NCBI RefSeq assembly: GCF_017573545.1
Contig: NZ_JAGEOK010000011.1
Coordinates: 236,128 to 300,127, forward strand
Origin: Actinomadura nitritigenes
GTDB lineage: Bacteria; Actinomycetota; Actinomycetes; Streptosporangiales; Streptosporangiaceae
DNA: 64,000 nucleotides
Reading direction: 5' to 3'
The notes below the pieces were generated by a model. It was not told where the DNA came from, ran no database searches, and saw nothing but the letters and a program-made list of their open reading frames with translations. This document shows, in pieces, positions 43,895 through 52,195 of this stretch (position 1 is the first letter of the stretch; each line of letters begins with the position of its first letter). Made by a program: the position numbers and the translations under genes.

Positions 43895-44443
43895 ATGACC
43901 GCTCATCAGGATCTTCGCGCCGGCTTCCACCTCGCCCAGTTCAACGTGGGCACGCTCCGGTATCCGCTGGACGACCCGCGCACCGCGGACTTCGTGGCGA
44001 TGCTCGACCCGGTGAACGCGCTCGCCGACGGCGCGCCGGGGTTCGTGTGGCGGCTGGTCGAGGAGGGGCGGGCGGACGCGACGGGGATGCGTCCCGCCGG
44101 CGACGACGTGATCATCAACTACTCGGTGTGGGAGTCGCAGGAGGCCCTCTGGGACTTCGTCTACCGCACGGGGCACCTGGAGACGCTGCGGCGGCGCCGC
44201 GAGTGGTTCCAGCGGCACGTGGAGGCGCACATGGTGCTGTGGTGGATCCCGGCGGGGTACGTCCCGACGGTCGAGGAGGCGCTGGAGCGGCTGGCCCTGC
44301 TCCGGGCGCAGGGGGCGTCGCCCCGCGCGTTCACGTTCTCGTCGTCGTACACGGCCGAGGAGGCCGCGGCGTGCGAGGCCGCCGAGGGGAAGGCGGGCGC
44401 CGGGGAGAAGGGGGCCGCGGGCGCGGAGCCGGCGGTGCTGTGA
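43895..44443 (+). CDS. DUF3291 domain-containing protein (monooxygenase-like fold)
   Basis: The 182-residue protein has the DUF3291 signature: FHLAQFNVGTLRYPLDDPRTADFVAMLDPVNALADGAPGFVWRL, IINYSVWESQEALWDFVYRTGHLE and RRREWFQRHVEAHMVLWWIPAGYVPTVEEALERLALL. The family has a dimeric alpha/beta-barrel fold like antibiotic-biosynthesis monooxygenases or haem-degrading enzymes. The substrate is unknown. Its C-terminal 30 residues are a low-complexity Ala/Glu/Gly tail. It is placed as the likely target of the cysteine-rich regulator upstream. Confidence 0.85.
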   Translation: MTAHQDLRAGFHLAQFNVGTLRYPLDDPRTADFVAMLDPVNALADGAPGFVWRLVEEGRADATGMRPAGDDVIINYSVWESQEALWDFVYRTGHLETLRRRREWFQRHVEAHMVLWWIPAGYVPTVEEALERLALLRAQGASPRAFTFSSSYTAEEAAACEAAEGKAGAGEKGAAGAEPAVL

Positions 44444-44467
44444 GGGTGCCCGCCGGCCCCGCGGCGG

Positions 44468-45550
44468 TCAGCCGAGGAGGGCGGCGGTGTGGCGGCCCGC
44501 GGCGGCGGCCGTGAGGAAGTAGGCGAGGTCCTCGTCGAGGCGGCGGCCCATGGTGGACAGGCGGACGCCCCAGTCCTTCTCGGCGGCCCTGAGCGTGTCG
44601 TGGAGGCCGTCGACGGGCACGGGCACGAGCGTGTGGCGGTCGCCGAGCGGGGCGGCCTCGGCGGCGACGCGGGCGCCGAACGCGCCGCCGAGTTCGGGGA
44701 CGGGCACCTCGGCGCGGGCGAGGGCGACGCGGCCGTAGGCGGTGAGGGAGTGGTGGGAGACGCCGATGTGGCGTTCCCGCTTGTCGCCCTCGCTGACCCG
44801 CAGGGACGCGACGGGGCGGCCGTCCAGCACGGACGCGGCGTTGACGGCCTCGCCCGCCGAGACGCCGGAGAAGCCCCATCTCGTGCCGGTGCCGAGGTTG
44901 CCGGGGCCCTGGGCGAGGACGACGGCGTCGGCGTCCAGGACCAGCCGGGCCGCGAGGAGGCCGGTGTGGACGGTGACGGCCTCCAGGTCGCCGCCGAACG
45001 CCTGCCCGGCGGTGACGGTGGCGGCGAGGGCGCCGGCGTCCTTGAGGCGGGCGATGGACATGGAGAACCAGGAGGGCAGCGCGCCGCCGTCCGGCATGAG
45101 GTAGACGATCCGGGCGCCGGGGCGCGCGGCGAGCAGGCCGGCGAGGATGGGCGCGAGCGCGGAGTGCAGGTCGGCGACGACGACGGGCATGCCGCCGAGG
45201 GAGTCGGCGTCGCGGAGCGTCTCGTGGTGGGGGGAGTCCTGCTCGTCGGCGCCGAGGACGGTGGCCTGCAGGGGCGTGTAGCGGGCCTTGACGAGGTGGC
45301 CGGGGCCGGCCGGGTCGGGCGGGAGCCGGTCGGGGACGGCGACGACCATGGCGTAGCCGCCGGTGCCGAGGCCCAGCGCCAAGGCCGTAGTGTTGAGCAG
45401 GACGGTGTCGCCGGGCTCGGGACGTCCGACCAGGTCGGGGTAGGCCAGTGCGCGGTGCGCGCCGTCGTCCCCGATCACGACGTCGAGTTCGACCGCCCCC
45501 GGCCATTCGCGGCGGATGCCCTCTACTGTGCCTTTGCGCCATCGGATCAC
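44468..45550 (-). CDS. DUF3866 family protein
   Basis: The 360-residue protein begins MIRWRKGTVEGIRREWPGAVELDVVIGDDG and contains VLLNTTALALGLGTGGYAMVVAVPD, GMPVVVADLHSALAPILAGL and VLAQGPGNLGTGTRWGFSGVSAGEAVNAA, all DUF3866 features. The function is unknown. The gene is conserved beside pafB in actinobacteria. The minus-strand box TACCGT (45564-45559) lies 8 bases before the GTG, so it is leaderless and divergent from pafB. It converges on the DUF3291 gene with a 24-base gap. Confidence 0.88.
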   Translation of the reverse strand: MIRWRKGTVEGIRREWPGAVELDVVIGDDGAHRALAYPDLVGRPEPGDTVLLNTTALALGLGTGGYAMVVAVPDRLPPDPAGPGHLVKARYTPLQATVLGADEQDSPHHETLRDADSLGGMPVVVADLHSALAPILAGLLAARPGARIVYLMPDGGALPSWFSMSIARLKDAGALAATVTAGQAFGGDLEAVTVHTGLLAARLVLDADAVVLAQGPGNLGTGTRWGFSGVSAGEAVNAASVLDGRPVASLRVSEGDKRERHIGVSHHSLTAYGRVALARAEVPVPELGGAFGARVAAEAAPLGDRHTLVPVPVDGLHDTLRAAEKDWGVRLSTMGRRLDEDLAYFLTAAAAGRHTAALLG

Positions 45551-45678
45551 ACCGGGAAACGGTAGCGTCCTGGGCGACGGGCGGGGGCGCGATCGGGCCG
45601 TCGGCCCGGCCGGGGCCGCCGGAGGTCGCGGAGCGGATGGGCGGAGCGCGAGGCTCCGCGGAAGGGGTTGGTGGCGAA

Positions 45679-46638
45679 GTGTCGCGGCGCAAGACCGAGC
45701 GCCTGCTGAATCTGGTGGTCTGCCTGCTCGCCACCCGGCGTTATCTGACCGCCGAGCAGATCCGGCGGGCGGTGCCGGGTTACCCGGACTCCGACGAGGC
45801 GTTCAAGCGGATGTTCGAGCGCGACAAGGAGGAGCTCCGCGAGCTGGGCGTGCCGCTGGAGGTGGGCAGCGACCAGCAGGGCGGCGGCGGCGAGGAGATC
45901 GGGTACCGGATCCCGCCGCAGGCCTACGAGCTGCCCGACATCCATCTGACCCCGGACGAGGCGGCGGTGCTGGGGCTCGCGGCGCGGGTATGGCAGCGCG
46001 CGAGCATGGCGGAGGCCGCCTCCGGTGCCCTGCTGAAGCTGCGGGCGGCGGGGGTGGAGACGGACGTGGCCACGGCGGTGGGGGTGGAGCCGCGGGTGAA
46101 CACCGGCGATCCGGCGTTCCCGGCGCTGTGGGAGGCGGTCCGCGACGGCCGTCCGGTGGCGTTCGACTACCAGGGGATCGGCCGGACGTCGGTGGCGCGG
46201 CGGCATCTGGAGCCGTGGGGCGTGGTGTCGCGCCGGGGCCGCTGGTACGTGGTGGGGTTCGACCGGGACCGCGAGGAGGAGCGGGTGTTCCGGCTGAGCC
46301 GCATCGTCGGCGAGGTGGCGCCGGACGGCCCGGACGGGTCGGTGACGGTCCCGGACGGGGTGGACGTGCGGAAGATCGCGTTCGACTGGGGCGACCCGGT
46401 GACCGAGCCGCGGCCGGCGACGGTGCGGCTGCGGGCCGGCGCGGCGCAGGGGCCGCGGCGGTGGGCGCGGGACGTGCGCCCGGTGGGGGACGGGGAGTGG
46501 GACGAGGCCGTCCTGACGTTCCGTGACGTGGAGCGGTTCGCGCCGTATCTGGCGCGGTTCGCCGATGACATGGTGGTGCTGGATCCGCCGGACCTGCGGG
46601 AGGCCGTCATCCAGCAGCTGAAGTCGGTGCTGGGGTGA
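45679..46638 (+). CDS. pafB: WYL-domain transcriptional activator subunit PafB
   Basis: The 319-residue protein has an N-terminal HTH (RRKTERLLNLVVCLLATRRYLTAEQIRRAVPGYPDSDEAFKRMFERDKEELRELGVPLEV) and a WYL domain (GRPVAFDYQGIG to WGVVSRRGRWYVVGFDRDREEERVFRLSRI). PafB and PafC act as a heterodimer that switches on RecA-independent DNA-damage genes in mycobacteria, probably after sensing a nucleic-acid signal through WYL. GTG 45679 is in frame with GGAAGGGG about 11 bases upstream. pafC overlaps its stop as GTGA. Confidence 0.93.
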   Translation: MSRRKTERLLNLVVCLLATRRYLTAEQIRRAVPGYPDSDEAFKRMFERDKEELRELGVPLEVGSDQQGGGGEEIGYRIPPQAYELPDIHLTPDEAAVLGLAARVWQRASMAEAASGALLKLRAAGVETDVATAVGVEPRVNTGDPAFPALWEAVRDGRPVAFDYQGIGRTSVARRHLEPWGVVSRRGRWYVVGFDRDREEERVFRLSRIVGEVAPDGPDGSVTVPDGVDVRKIAFDWGDPVTEPRPATVRLRAGAAQGPRRWARDVRPVGDGEWDEAVLTFRDVERFAPYLARFADDMVVLDPPDLREAVIQQLKSVLG

Positions 46639-47684
46639 GCGGGGCGATGGCGAACGCGAGGACGGGCAAGGCGCCGGTGAAGGCGCAGGGGAAGGCGGTC
46701 AAGGCGCCGGCGACGACGTCGACGGACCGGCTGGCGCGACTGCTGGCGCTGGTGCCGTACGTGGTGAACCGGGACTCGGTGCTGCTCGGCGAGGCGGCGG
46801 CGGCGTTCGGGGTGACCGAGAAGCAGCTGATCGACGACCTGAACCTGCTGTGGTGCGTGGAGCTGCGGGCGCCGGACCCGTACTGCCCGATCGACCTGTC
46901 CTACGAGGGCGGGGAGATCACGGTGGCGGAGGCGGAGTCGATCGCGCGGCCGCTGCGGCTGAAGGTGGACGAGGCGTCGGCGCTGCTGGTGGCGCTGCGG
47001 ATGCTGGCGGGCATCCCGGACCTGCACGACCGGGACGCGCTGTCGCGGGTGATCGCGAAGCTGGAGTCGGCGGCGGGCGCCGCGGCGGCGGTGTCGAGCA
47101 AGGTGGCCGTGGAGGTCGACGCGCGGGGCGGGTCGGCGGACTCGGCGCGCACGGGCCTCGGGACGCTGCGGGACGCGATCGCGCAGGGCCGCCGCGTCCA
47201 CCTGCGGTACTACGTGCCGGCGCGGGACGAGAACACCGAGCGGGACGTGGACCCGATGCGGCTGCTGGTGGTGGAGGGCAACACCTACCTGGAGGGGTGG
47301 TGCCGCCGGGCGGAGGCGGTGCGGCTGTTCAAGCTGGACCGGATCTTCGATCTGACGGTGCTGGACGTGCCGGCGGAGGTGCCCGAGGAGGCGGAGCCGA
47401 TCGACGTGGACGCCGGGCTGTTCCGGCCGTCGCCGCAGGACGTGGCGGTGACGCTGGAGCTGACGGCGCGCGGCCGGTGGGTGGCCGACTACTACCCGTG
47501 CGAGAGCGTGGAGGAGCTCGGGGAGGGGCGGCTGCGGGTGGTGCTGCGCACGCCCGACACGCGGTGGGTGCGGGGCCTGGCGCTGCGGCTGGGCGACCAG
47601 GGCCGGGTGGTGTCGCCGGAGGCGCTGGCCGAGGACGTCCGCGACGACGCGTCCCGCGCGCTGGCGCTGTACGGGATGGCGTGA
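46635..47684 (+). CDS. pafC: WYL-domain transcriptional activator subunit PafC
   Basis: The 349-residue partner of PafB has a Lys/Ala-rich N-terminal extension (about 28 residues), an HTH (DRLARLLALVPYVVNRDSVLLGEAAAAFGVTEKQLIDDLNLLW) and a WYL domain (GRRVHLRYYVPARDENTERDVDPMRLLVVEGNTYLEGWCRRAEAVRLFKLDRI). GTG 46635 overlaps the pafB stop; ATG 46647 is an alternative that would shorten the tail. Translational coupling fits the obligate heterodimer. Confidence 0.93.
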   Translation: MSGAMANARTGKAPVKAQGKAVKAPATTSTDRLARLLALVPYVVNRDSVLLGEAAAAFGVTEKQLIDDLNLLWCVELRAPDPYCPIDLSYEGGEITVAEAESIARPLRLKVDEASALLVALRMLAGIPDLHDRDALSRVIAKLESAAGAAAAVSSKVAVEVDARGGSADSARTGLGTLRDAIAQGRRVHLRYYVPARDENTERDVDPMRLLVVEGNTYLEGWCRRAEAVRLFKLDRIFDLTVLDVPAEVPEEAEPIDVDAGLFRPSPQDVAVTLELTARGRWVADYYPCESVEELGEGRLRVVLRTPDTRWVRGLALRLGDQGRVVSPEALAEDVRDDASRALALYGMA

Positions 47685-47789
47685 CCGTCCGCGCCACCGC
47701 GGGCCCCGGACGTCGGCGGGCGGGCGGGATGCCGCGCCGGGGCCGTGCCGGTGGGGCGCCGCGCCGGGAGATCGGCTACCGTGGCGGGC

Positions 47790-48011
47790 GTGTCGTGGGT
47801 TGGAGTGTCGGTGTCGCTGGGCTTCGTCGGCCTGGCCGTGCTCGCCTGGTGCGCGTTCCGCGTGTACCTGGGCGTACGGCGGTTCGGGCGTGAACTGGAG
47901 CGCACCCGGCGGCGGCTGGCGCCCAAACACTCGGCGTTGCGCGATGAACTGTCCGAACTCCAGGACGCCCGAGTGCCACAAGCGCCCCGGGACGGCGTAC
48001 GATCGTCCTGA
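47790..48011 (+). CDS. Small membrane protein upstream of tatA
   Basis: The 73-residue protein has one N-terminal membrane helix (VSWVGVSVSLGFVGLAVLAWCAFRVYLG) and a charged cytoplasmic helix (RRFGRELERTRRRLAPKHSALRDELSELQDAR). Small proteins of this kind are common between pafC and tatA. The function is unknown. TACCGT (47777-47782) lies 7 bases before GTG 47790, so I chose that start over the longer frame. Confidence 0.75.
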   Translation: MSWVGVSVSLGFVGLAVLAWCAFRVYLGVRRFGRELERTRRRLAPKHSALRDELSELQDARVPQAPRDGVRSS

Positions 48012-48035
48012 GGACCCCTGCTGAAGAGGATTGTC

Positions 48036-48392
48036 ATGGCTGGACTGGGTACGCCCGAGATTCTGATCATTCTGGTGGTCGTACTGCTGCTGTTCGGATC
48101 GGCGAAGCTCCCCCAGCTCGCCCGGTCCCTGGGCAAGTCGGCGCGGATCCTGAAGGCCGAGACCAAGGGCCTGCACGACGACGGTTCCGAGGACGCCAAG
48201 GCCGGCCCTGCCGCCGCCGAGCCGTCGTCGGAGGCGCGGGACAAGGCGGCGCGGCTGCGCGAGGAGGCGGCGCGGCTGGAGCGCGAGGCGGCCGCCGCCG
48301 AGGGCGGGCAGCGCAGCCGGGGCGCGCTGGCGTCCGGTGAGCCGATCGAGGGCGTGCCGGTGTCGGACCCGGGCCGGATGCGCCAGGGCTGA
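48036..48392 (+). CDS. tatA: Sec-independent protein translocase subunit TatA
   Basis: The 118-residue protein begins MAGLGTPEILIILVVVLLLFGSAKLPQLARSLGKSARILKAETKGL: one N-terminal membrane helix, the FGxxKLP hinge and an amphipathic helix. A long Ala/Glu-rich coiled segment follows (residues ~65-95). TatA multimerises to make the pore for folded twin-arginine proteins. GAAGAGG lies about 8 bases before the ATG. tatC follows after 52 bases. Confidence 0.95.
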   Translation: MAGLGTPEILIILVVVLLLFGSAKLPQLARSLGKSARILKAETKGLHDDGSEDAKAGPAAAEPSSEARDKAARLREEAARLEREAAAAEGGQRSRGALASGEPIEGVPVSDPGRMRQG

Positions 48393-48444
48393 CCAGCCCG
48401 ACCAGGCCGCACACCCCCAGCCCGACCGAGCCCGGAAAGCCCTC

Positions 48445-49302
48445 ATGAAGCCCAGGCAGAACACCGCGCCCGACGGCCGCATGCCGCTCATGGAACACCT
48501 GCGTGAGCTGCGCAACCGGTTGATCAAGGCGATCCTCGGGCTCGTCGCCGGGGGGATCGTCGCGTGGCTGCTGTTCGACCCGATCTGGAAGTTCCTGCAG
48601 AAGCCCTACACGCGGATCCCGCAGGAGCACTGCCTGGGCGGCGAGTGCGACCTGGTGGTGCACGGGATCTTCGACGGGTTCTTCGTGCACCTGAAGGTCG
48701 CGCTGATCGTCGGCGCGGTCCTGTCGTCGCCGGTCTGGCTGTACCAGATCTGGGCGTTCGTGGCGCCGGGGCTGTACAAGCGGGAGCGCCGCTGGACGTA
48801 CACGTTCATGGGCGCGGCGGTCCCGCTGTTCCTCGCGGGCGCCGCGCTGGCGTACCTGACGATGGACAAGGGCCTGAAGATCTTCATCGGGCTCGCGCCG
48901 GGCGACACCAAGGTGCTGGTCGGCATCCAGGACTACCTGGGGTACGCCCAGGCGATGCTGCTGATCTTCGGTCTGACGTTCGAGTTGCCGCTGTTCGTGG
49001 TGATGCTGAACCTGGCCGGGGTCCTCACGCACGAGCGGATCCGCAAGTCGCGGCGGCTGCTGGTGTTCGGGGTGTTCGTGTTCGCGGCGGTCGCCACGCC
49101 CAGCCAGGACCCGTTCACGATGCTGGCGCTGGCGCTGCCGACGGTGGTGCTGTTCGAGATCGCCGAGGTGCTGGCGTACTTCCACGACCGCCGCAAGGTC
49201 CGCAGGCCCGATCCCGACGCGGAGCTGTCCGACGACGAGGCGTCGCCCCTGGACCTGGAGGCGATCGACGCCGAGCTGGAGGGCGGCGGCCGCGCCCGCT
49301 GA
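48445..49302 (+). CDS. tatC: Sec-independent protein translocase subunit TatC
   Basis: The 285-residue protein has six membrane spans and the conserved N-terminal MPLMEHLRELRNRLIKAILGLVAGG. FDGFFVHLKVALIVGAVLSSPVWLYQIWAFVAPGLYKRERR and FGLTFELPLFVVMLNLAGVLT also match the family. TatC binds twin-arginine signal peptides. The acidic C-terminal tail (about 40 residues) is typical of actinobacteria. ATG 48445 gives the standard N-terminus. Confidence 0.95.
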   Translation: MKPRQNTAPDGRMPLMEHLRELRNRLIKAILGLVAGGIVAWLLFDPIWKFLQKPYTRIPQEHCLGGECDLVVHGIFDGFFVHLKVALIVGAVLSSPVWLYQIWAFVAPGLYKRERRWTYTFMGAAVPLFLAGAALAYLTMDKGLKIFIGLAPGDTKVLVGIQDYLGYAQAMLLIFGLTFELPLFVVMLNLAGVLTHERIRKSRRLLVFGVFVFAAVATPSQDPFTMLALALPTVVLFEIAEVLAYFHDRRKVRRPDPDAELSDDEASPLDLEAIDAELEGGGRAR

Positions 49303-49410
49303 CGTCCTCGCGGCGGTCGGCGGCCTGGTGCGGGTGCGTCTTCGAGGGACGCGTGGGAAAAGGCGTCCCGAATTGGGAATCGGGCCGGTCGAAACCGTAG
49401 GCTCGATGTC

Positions 49411-52179
49411 ATGACGTCCCCCGACACCGCGCAGGCCGCGGACAGCCCGGCCGGGCGGTACGCGGCCTACCGCGCGCGCACCGCAGGGAACGGCCCTGCC
49501 CTGCTGGACTTCCGCACCCTGTACGACTTCGAGCTGGACGCGTTCCAGATCGAGGCGTGCCGGGCGCTGGAGGGCGGCAGCGGCGTGCTGGTCGCGGCGC
49601 CCACCGGATCCGGCAAGACCGTCGTCGGGGAGTTCGCGGTCCACCTGGCGCTCACCGGCGGCACCAAGTGCTTCTACACCACGCCGATCAAGGCGCTGTC
49701 GAACCAGAAGTACGCCGACCTCGTCCGCCGCTACGGCCCCGAGAAGGTGGGGCTGCTCACCGGCGACAACAGCGTCAACGGCGAGGCGCCGATCGTGGTG
49801 ATGACCACCGAGGTGCTGCGGAACATGCTGTACGCGCAGTCGCCGACCCTGGCGGGGCTGGCGTTCGTGGTGATGGACGAGGTGCACTACCTCGCCGACC
49901 GGTTCCGCGGCGCGGTCTGGGAAGAGGTGATCATCCACGTTCCGGACTCGGTGCGGATCGTGGCGCTGTCGGCGACGGTGTCGAACGCCGAGGAGTTCGG
50001 CGAGTGGCTGCACGAGGTCCGCGGCGACACCGCGGTGATCGTGGACGAGCACCGGCCCGTCCCGCTGTTCCAGCACATGCTGGTGGGGACGCGGCTGTAC
50101 GACCTGTTCGTCGACACCGGCAAGGGCAAGGACCGGCAGGCCCGGCTGAACCCGCAGCTGACGCGGATGGCGGTGGAGGAGGTCCGGCGCGCCAAGGTCA
50201 ACCAGGGGCGCCGCACCGGCCGCCGCCGGGCGCCGCGCCCGCAGCGGTTCCGGCCGCCGGCCCGCCCCGACGTGATCGAGCGGCTGGAGCGGGCGGGGCT
50301 GCTGCCGGCGATCACGTTCATCTTCAGCCGCGCCGGCTGCGACGCGGCGGTGCTGCAGTGCCTGCACGCGGGGATCCGGCTGACCTCCAAGGAGGAGGCC
50401 GAGGAGATCCGCGCGCACGTGGAGCTGCGCACGTCCGACATCTCCCCGGACGACCTGCGGATCCTCGGCTACGGCGACTTCCTGGAGGCGCTGGAGCGGG
50501 GCGTCGCCGCGCACCACGCGGGGATGCTGCCGACGTTCAAGGAGATCGTCGAGGAGCTGTTCACCCGCGGGATGATCAAGGCGGTGTTCGCGACGGAGAC
50601 GCTCGCGCTCGGCATCAACATGCCGGCCCGCACCGTCGTGATCGAGAAGCTCGACAAGTGGAACGGCGAGGCGCACGTCGACCTGACGCCGGGGGAGTAC
50701 ACGCAGCTGACCGGCCGGGCCGGGCGCCGCGGCATCGACGTGGAGGGCCACGCCGTGGTGGTGTGGGGCCCGAGCGTGGAGCCGGCGTCGGTCGCGGGCC
50801 TCGCCGGCACCCGCACCTACCCGCTGAACTCGAGCTTCCGGCCGTCGTACAACATGGCGGTGAACCTCGTCGGCGCGGTCGGGATCGAGCGGGCGAGGAC
50901 GCTGCTGGAGGAGTCGTTCGCGCAGTTCCAGGCCGACCGGGCCGTGGTGGGGCTGGCGCGGCAGGTCCGCAAGAACGAGGAGGCCCTCGAGGGGTACGCC
51001 AAGGCCGCCGAATGCCATCTCGGCGACTTCATGGAGTACGCGGCGATGCGGCGGCGGCTGTCGGACCGGGAGGCGGAGCTGTCCCGGGAGCGGTCGTCGG
51101 TGCGCCGCGCGGAGGCCGCGAGGTCGCTGGAGCACCTGCGGCCCGGCGACGTGATCCTGGTGCCGTCGGGGCGGCGGTCCGGCCTCGCCGTCGTCCTCGA
51201 CCCGGGGGTGGGGCGCCGCTCCGACGGGCCCGCGCCGCTGGTGCTGACGGTGAACCGGTCGGTGCAGCGGCTGTCCATCCAGGACTTCCCGCGGCCGGTG
51301 GAGCCCGTCGACCGGATCCGCATCCCGAAGTCGTTCAGCCCCCGCAACCCGCAGGACCGCCGCGACCTGGCGTCCACGCTGCGCAACAAGGTGCCCGACG
51401 ACGTGCGGGAGCGGAGCCGCACCCGCGGCGACTCCGCGGCCTCCGACGACGCCGAGATCGCCCGGCTGCGCGCCGACCTGCGCGCCCACCCCGTGCACGG
51501 CTGCGACAAGCGCGAGGACCACGCCCGCTGGGCCGAGCGGTACCACCGCCTCGACCGGGAGACCGAGCAGCTGCGGCGCCGCGTCGAGGGCCGCTCCCAG
51601 GTGATCGCCCGGACCTTCGACCGGGTCTGCGCCGTCCTGCAGCAGCTCGGCTACCTCGAGGGCGACGACGTCACCGCCGAGGGCCGCCGCCTCGGCCGGA
51701 TCTACAACGAGCTGGACCTGCTGACCGCGGAGAGCCTGCGCGCCGGGCTGTGGGAGAAGCTCGACCACGCCGAGCTGGCCGCGTGCGTGTCGGCGCTGGT
51801 GTACGAGTCGCGGCAGCCCGACGACGCGGCCCCGCCGCGCACCCCGACGGGCCCGTCGCAGGACGCGCTGGCGGCGATGGTGCGGCTGTGGGGCGAGCTG
51901 GAGGCCGTCGAGCGCGACAACCGGGTGTCGTTCCTGCGCGAGCCGGACCTGGGGTTCGCGTGGACGGCGTACCGGTGGGCGAAGGGCGACGACCTCGACG
52001 AGGTGCTGCTGGAGAGCGACCTGACCGCCGGCGACTTCGTCCGCGCGGTCAAGCAGCTGCTGGACCTGCTCGGCCAGGTCGTCGACGCCGCGCCGGAGAA
52101 CTCGCACCTGCGCAAAACGGCGCGGCGCGCGATGGACGCGATGCGCCGCGGGGTCGTCGCGTACACCTCTGTCGGCTGA
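49411..52179 (+). CDS. Ski2/Mtr4-like DEAD/DEAH-box RNA helicase
   Basis: The 922-residue protein has a Q/DEAD-like N-terminal core with Walker A APTGSGKT (about residue 65), the DEVH box (VMDEVHYLADRFRG), SATVSNAEEF (motif III), ATETLALGINMPARTVVIEKLDKWNG (motif V) and QLTGRAGRRGID (motif VI). The C-terminal DSHCT-like region starts near residue 700. Homologues sit downstream of tatC in actinobacteria. They are thought to remodel RNA, perhaps with the exonuclease machinery. TAGGCT (49398-49403) lies 7 bases before the ATG, again leaderless. It converges on the next gene with a 16-base gap. Confidence 0.92.
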   Translation: MTSPDTAQAADSPAGRYAAYRARTAGNGPALLDFRTLYDFELDAFQIEACRALEGGSGVLVAAPTGSGKTVVGEFAVHLALTGGTKCFYTTPIKALSNQKYADLVRRYGPEKVGLLTGDNSVNGEAPIVVMTTEVLRNMLYAQSPTLAGLAFVVMDEVHYLADRFRGAVWEEVIIHVPDSVRIVALSATVSNAEEFGEWLHEVRGDTAVIVDEHRPVPLFQHMLVGTRLYDLFVDTGKGKDRQARLNPQLTRMAVEEVRRAKVNQGRRTGRRRAPRPQRFRPPARPDVIERLERAGLLPAITFIFSRAGCDAAVLQCLHAGIRLTSKEEAEEIRAHVELRTSDISPDDLRILGYGDFLEALERGVAAHHAGMLPTFKEIVEELFTRGMIKAVFATETLALGINMPARTVVIEKLDKWNGEAHVDLTPGEYTQLTGRAGRRGIDVEGHAVVVWGPSVEPASVAGLAGTRTYPLNSSFRPSYNMAVNLVGAVGIERARTLLEESFAQFQADRAVVGLARQVRKNEEALEGYAKAAECHLGDFMEYAAMRRRLSDREAELSRERSSVRRAEAARSLEHLRPGDVILVPSGRRSGLAVVLDPGVGRRSDGPAPLVLTVNRSVQRLSIQDFPRPVEPVDRIRIPKSFSPRNPQDRRDLASTLRNKVPDDVRERSRTRGDSAASDDAEIARLRADLRAHPVHGCDKREDHARWAERYHRLDRETEQLRRRVEGRSQVIARTFDRVCAVLQQLGYLEGDDVTAEGRRLGRIYNELDLLTAESLRAGLWEKLDHAELAACVSALVYESRQPDDAAPPRTPTGPSQDALAAMVRLWGELEAVERDNRVSFLREPDLGFAWTAYRWAKGDDLDEVLLESDLTAGDFVRAVKQLLDLLGQVVDAAPENSHLRKTARRAMDAMRRGVVAYTSVG

Positions 52180-52195
52180 TCAGGGGGGCAGCCGG

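Noticed and set aside
48067..52107. 1,346-codon open frame on the minus strand opposite tatA, tatC and the helicase
   Set aside because: Shadow of three recognised genes; the translation is Arg/His/Gln/Leu-rich noise.
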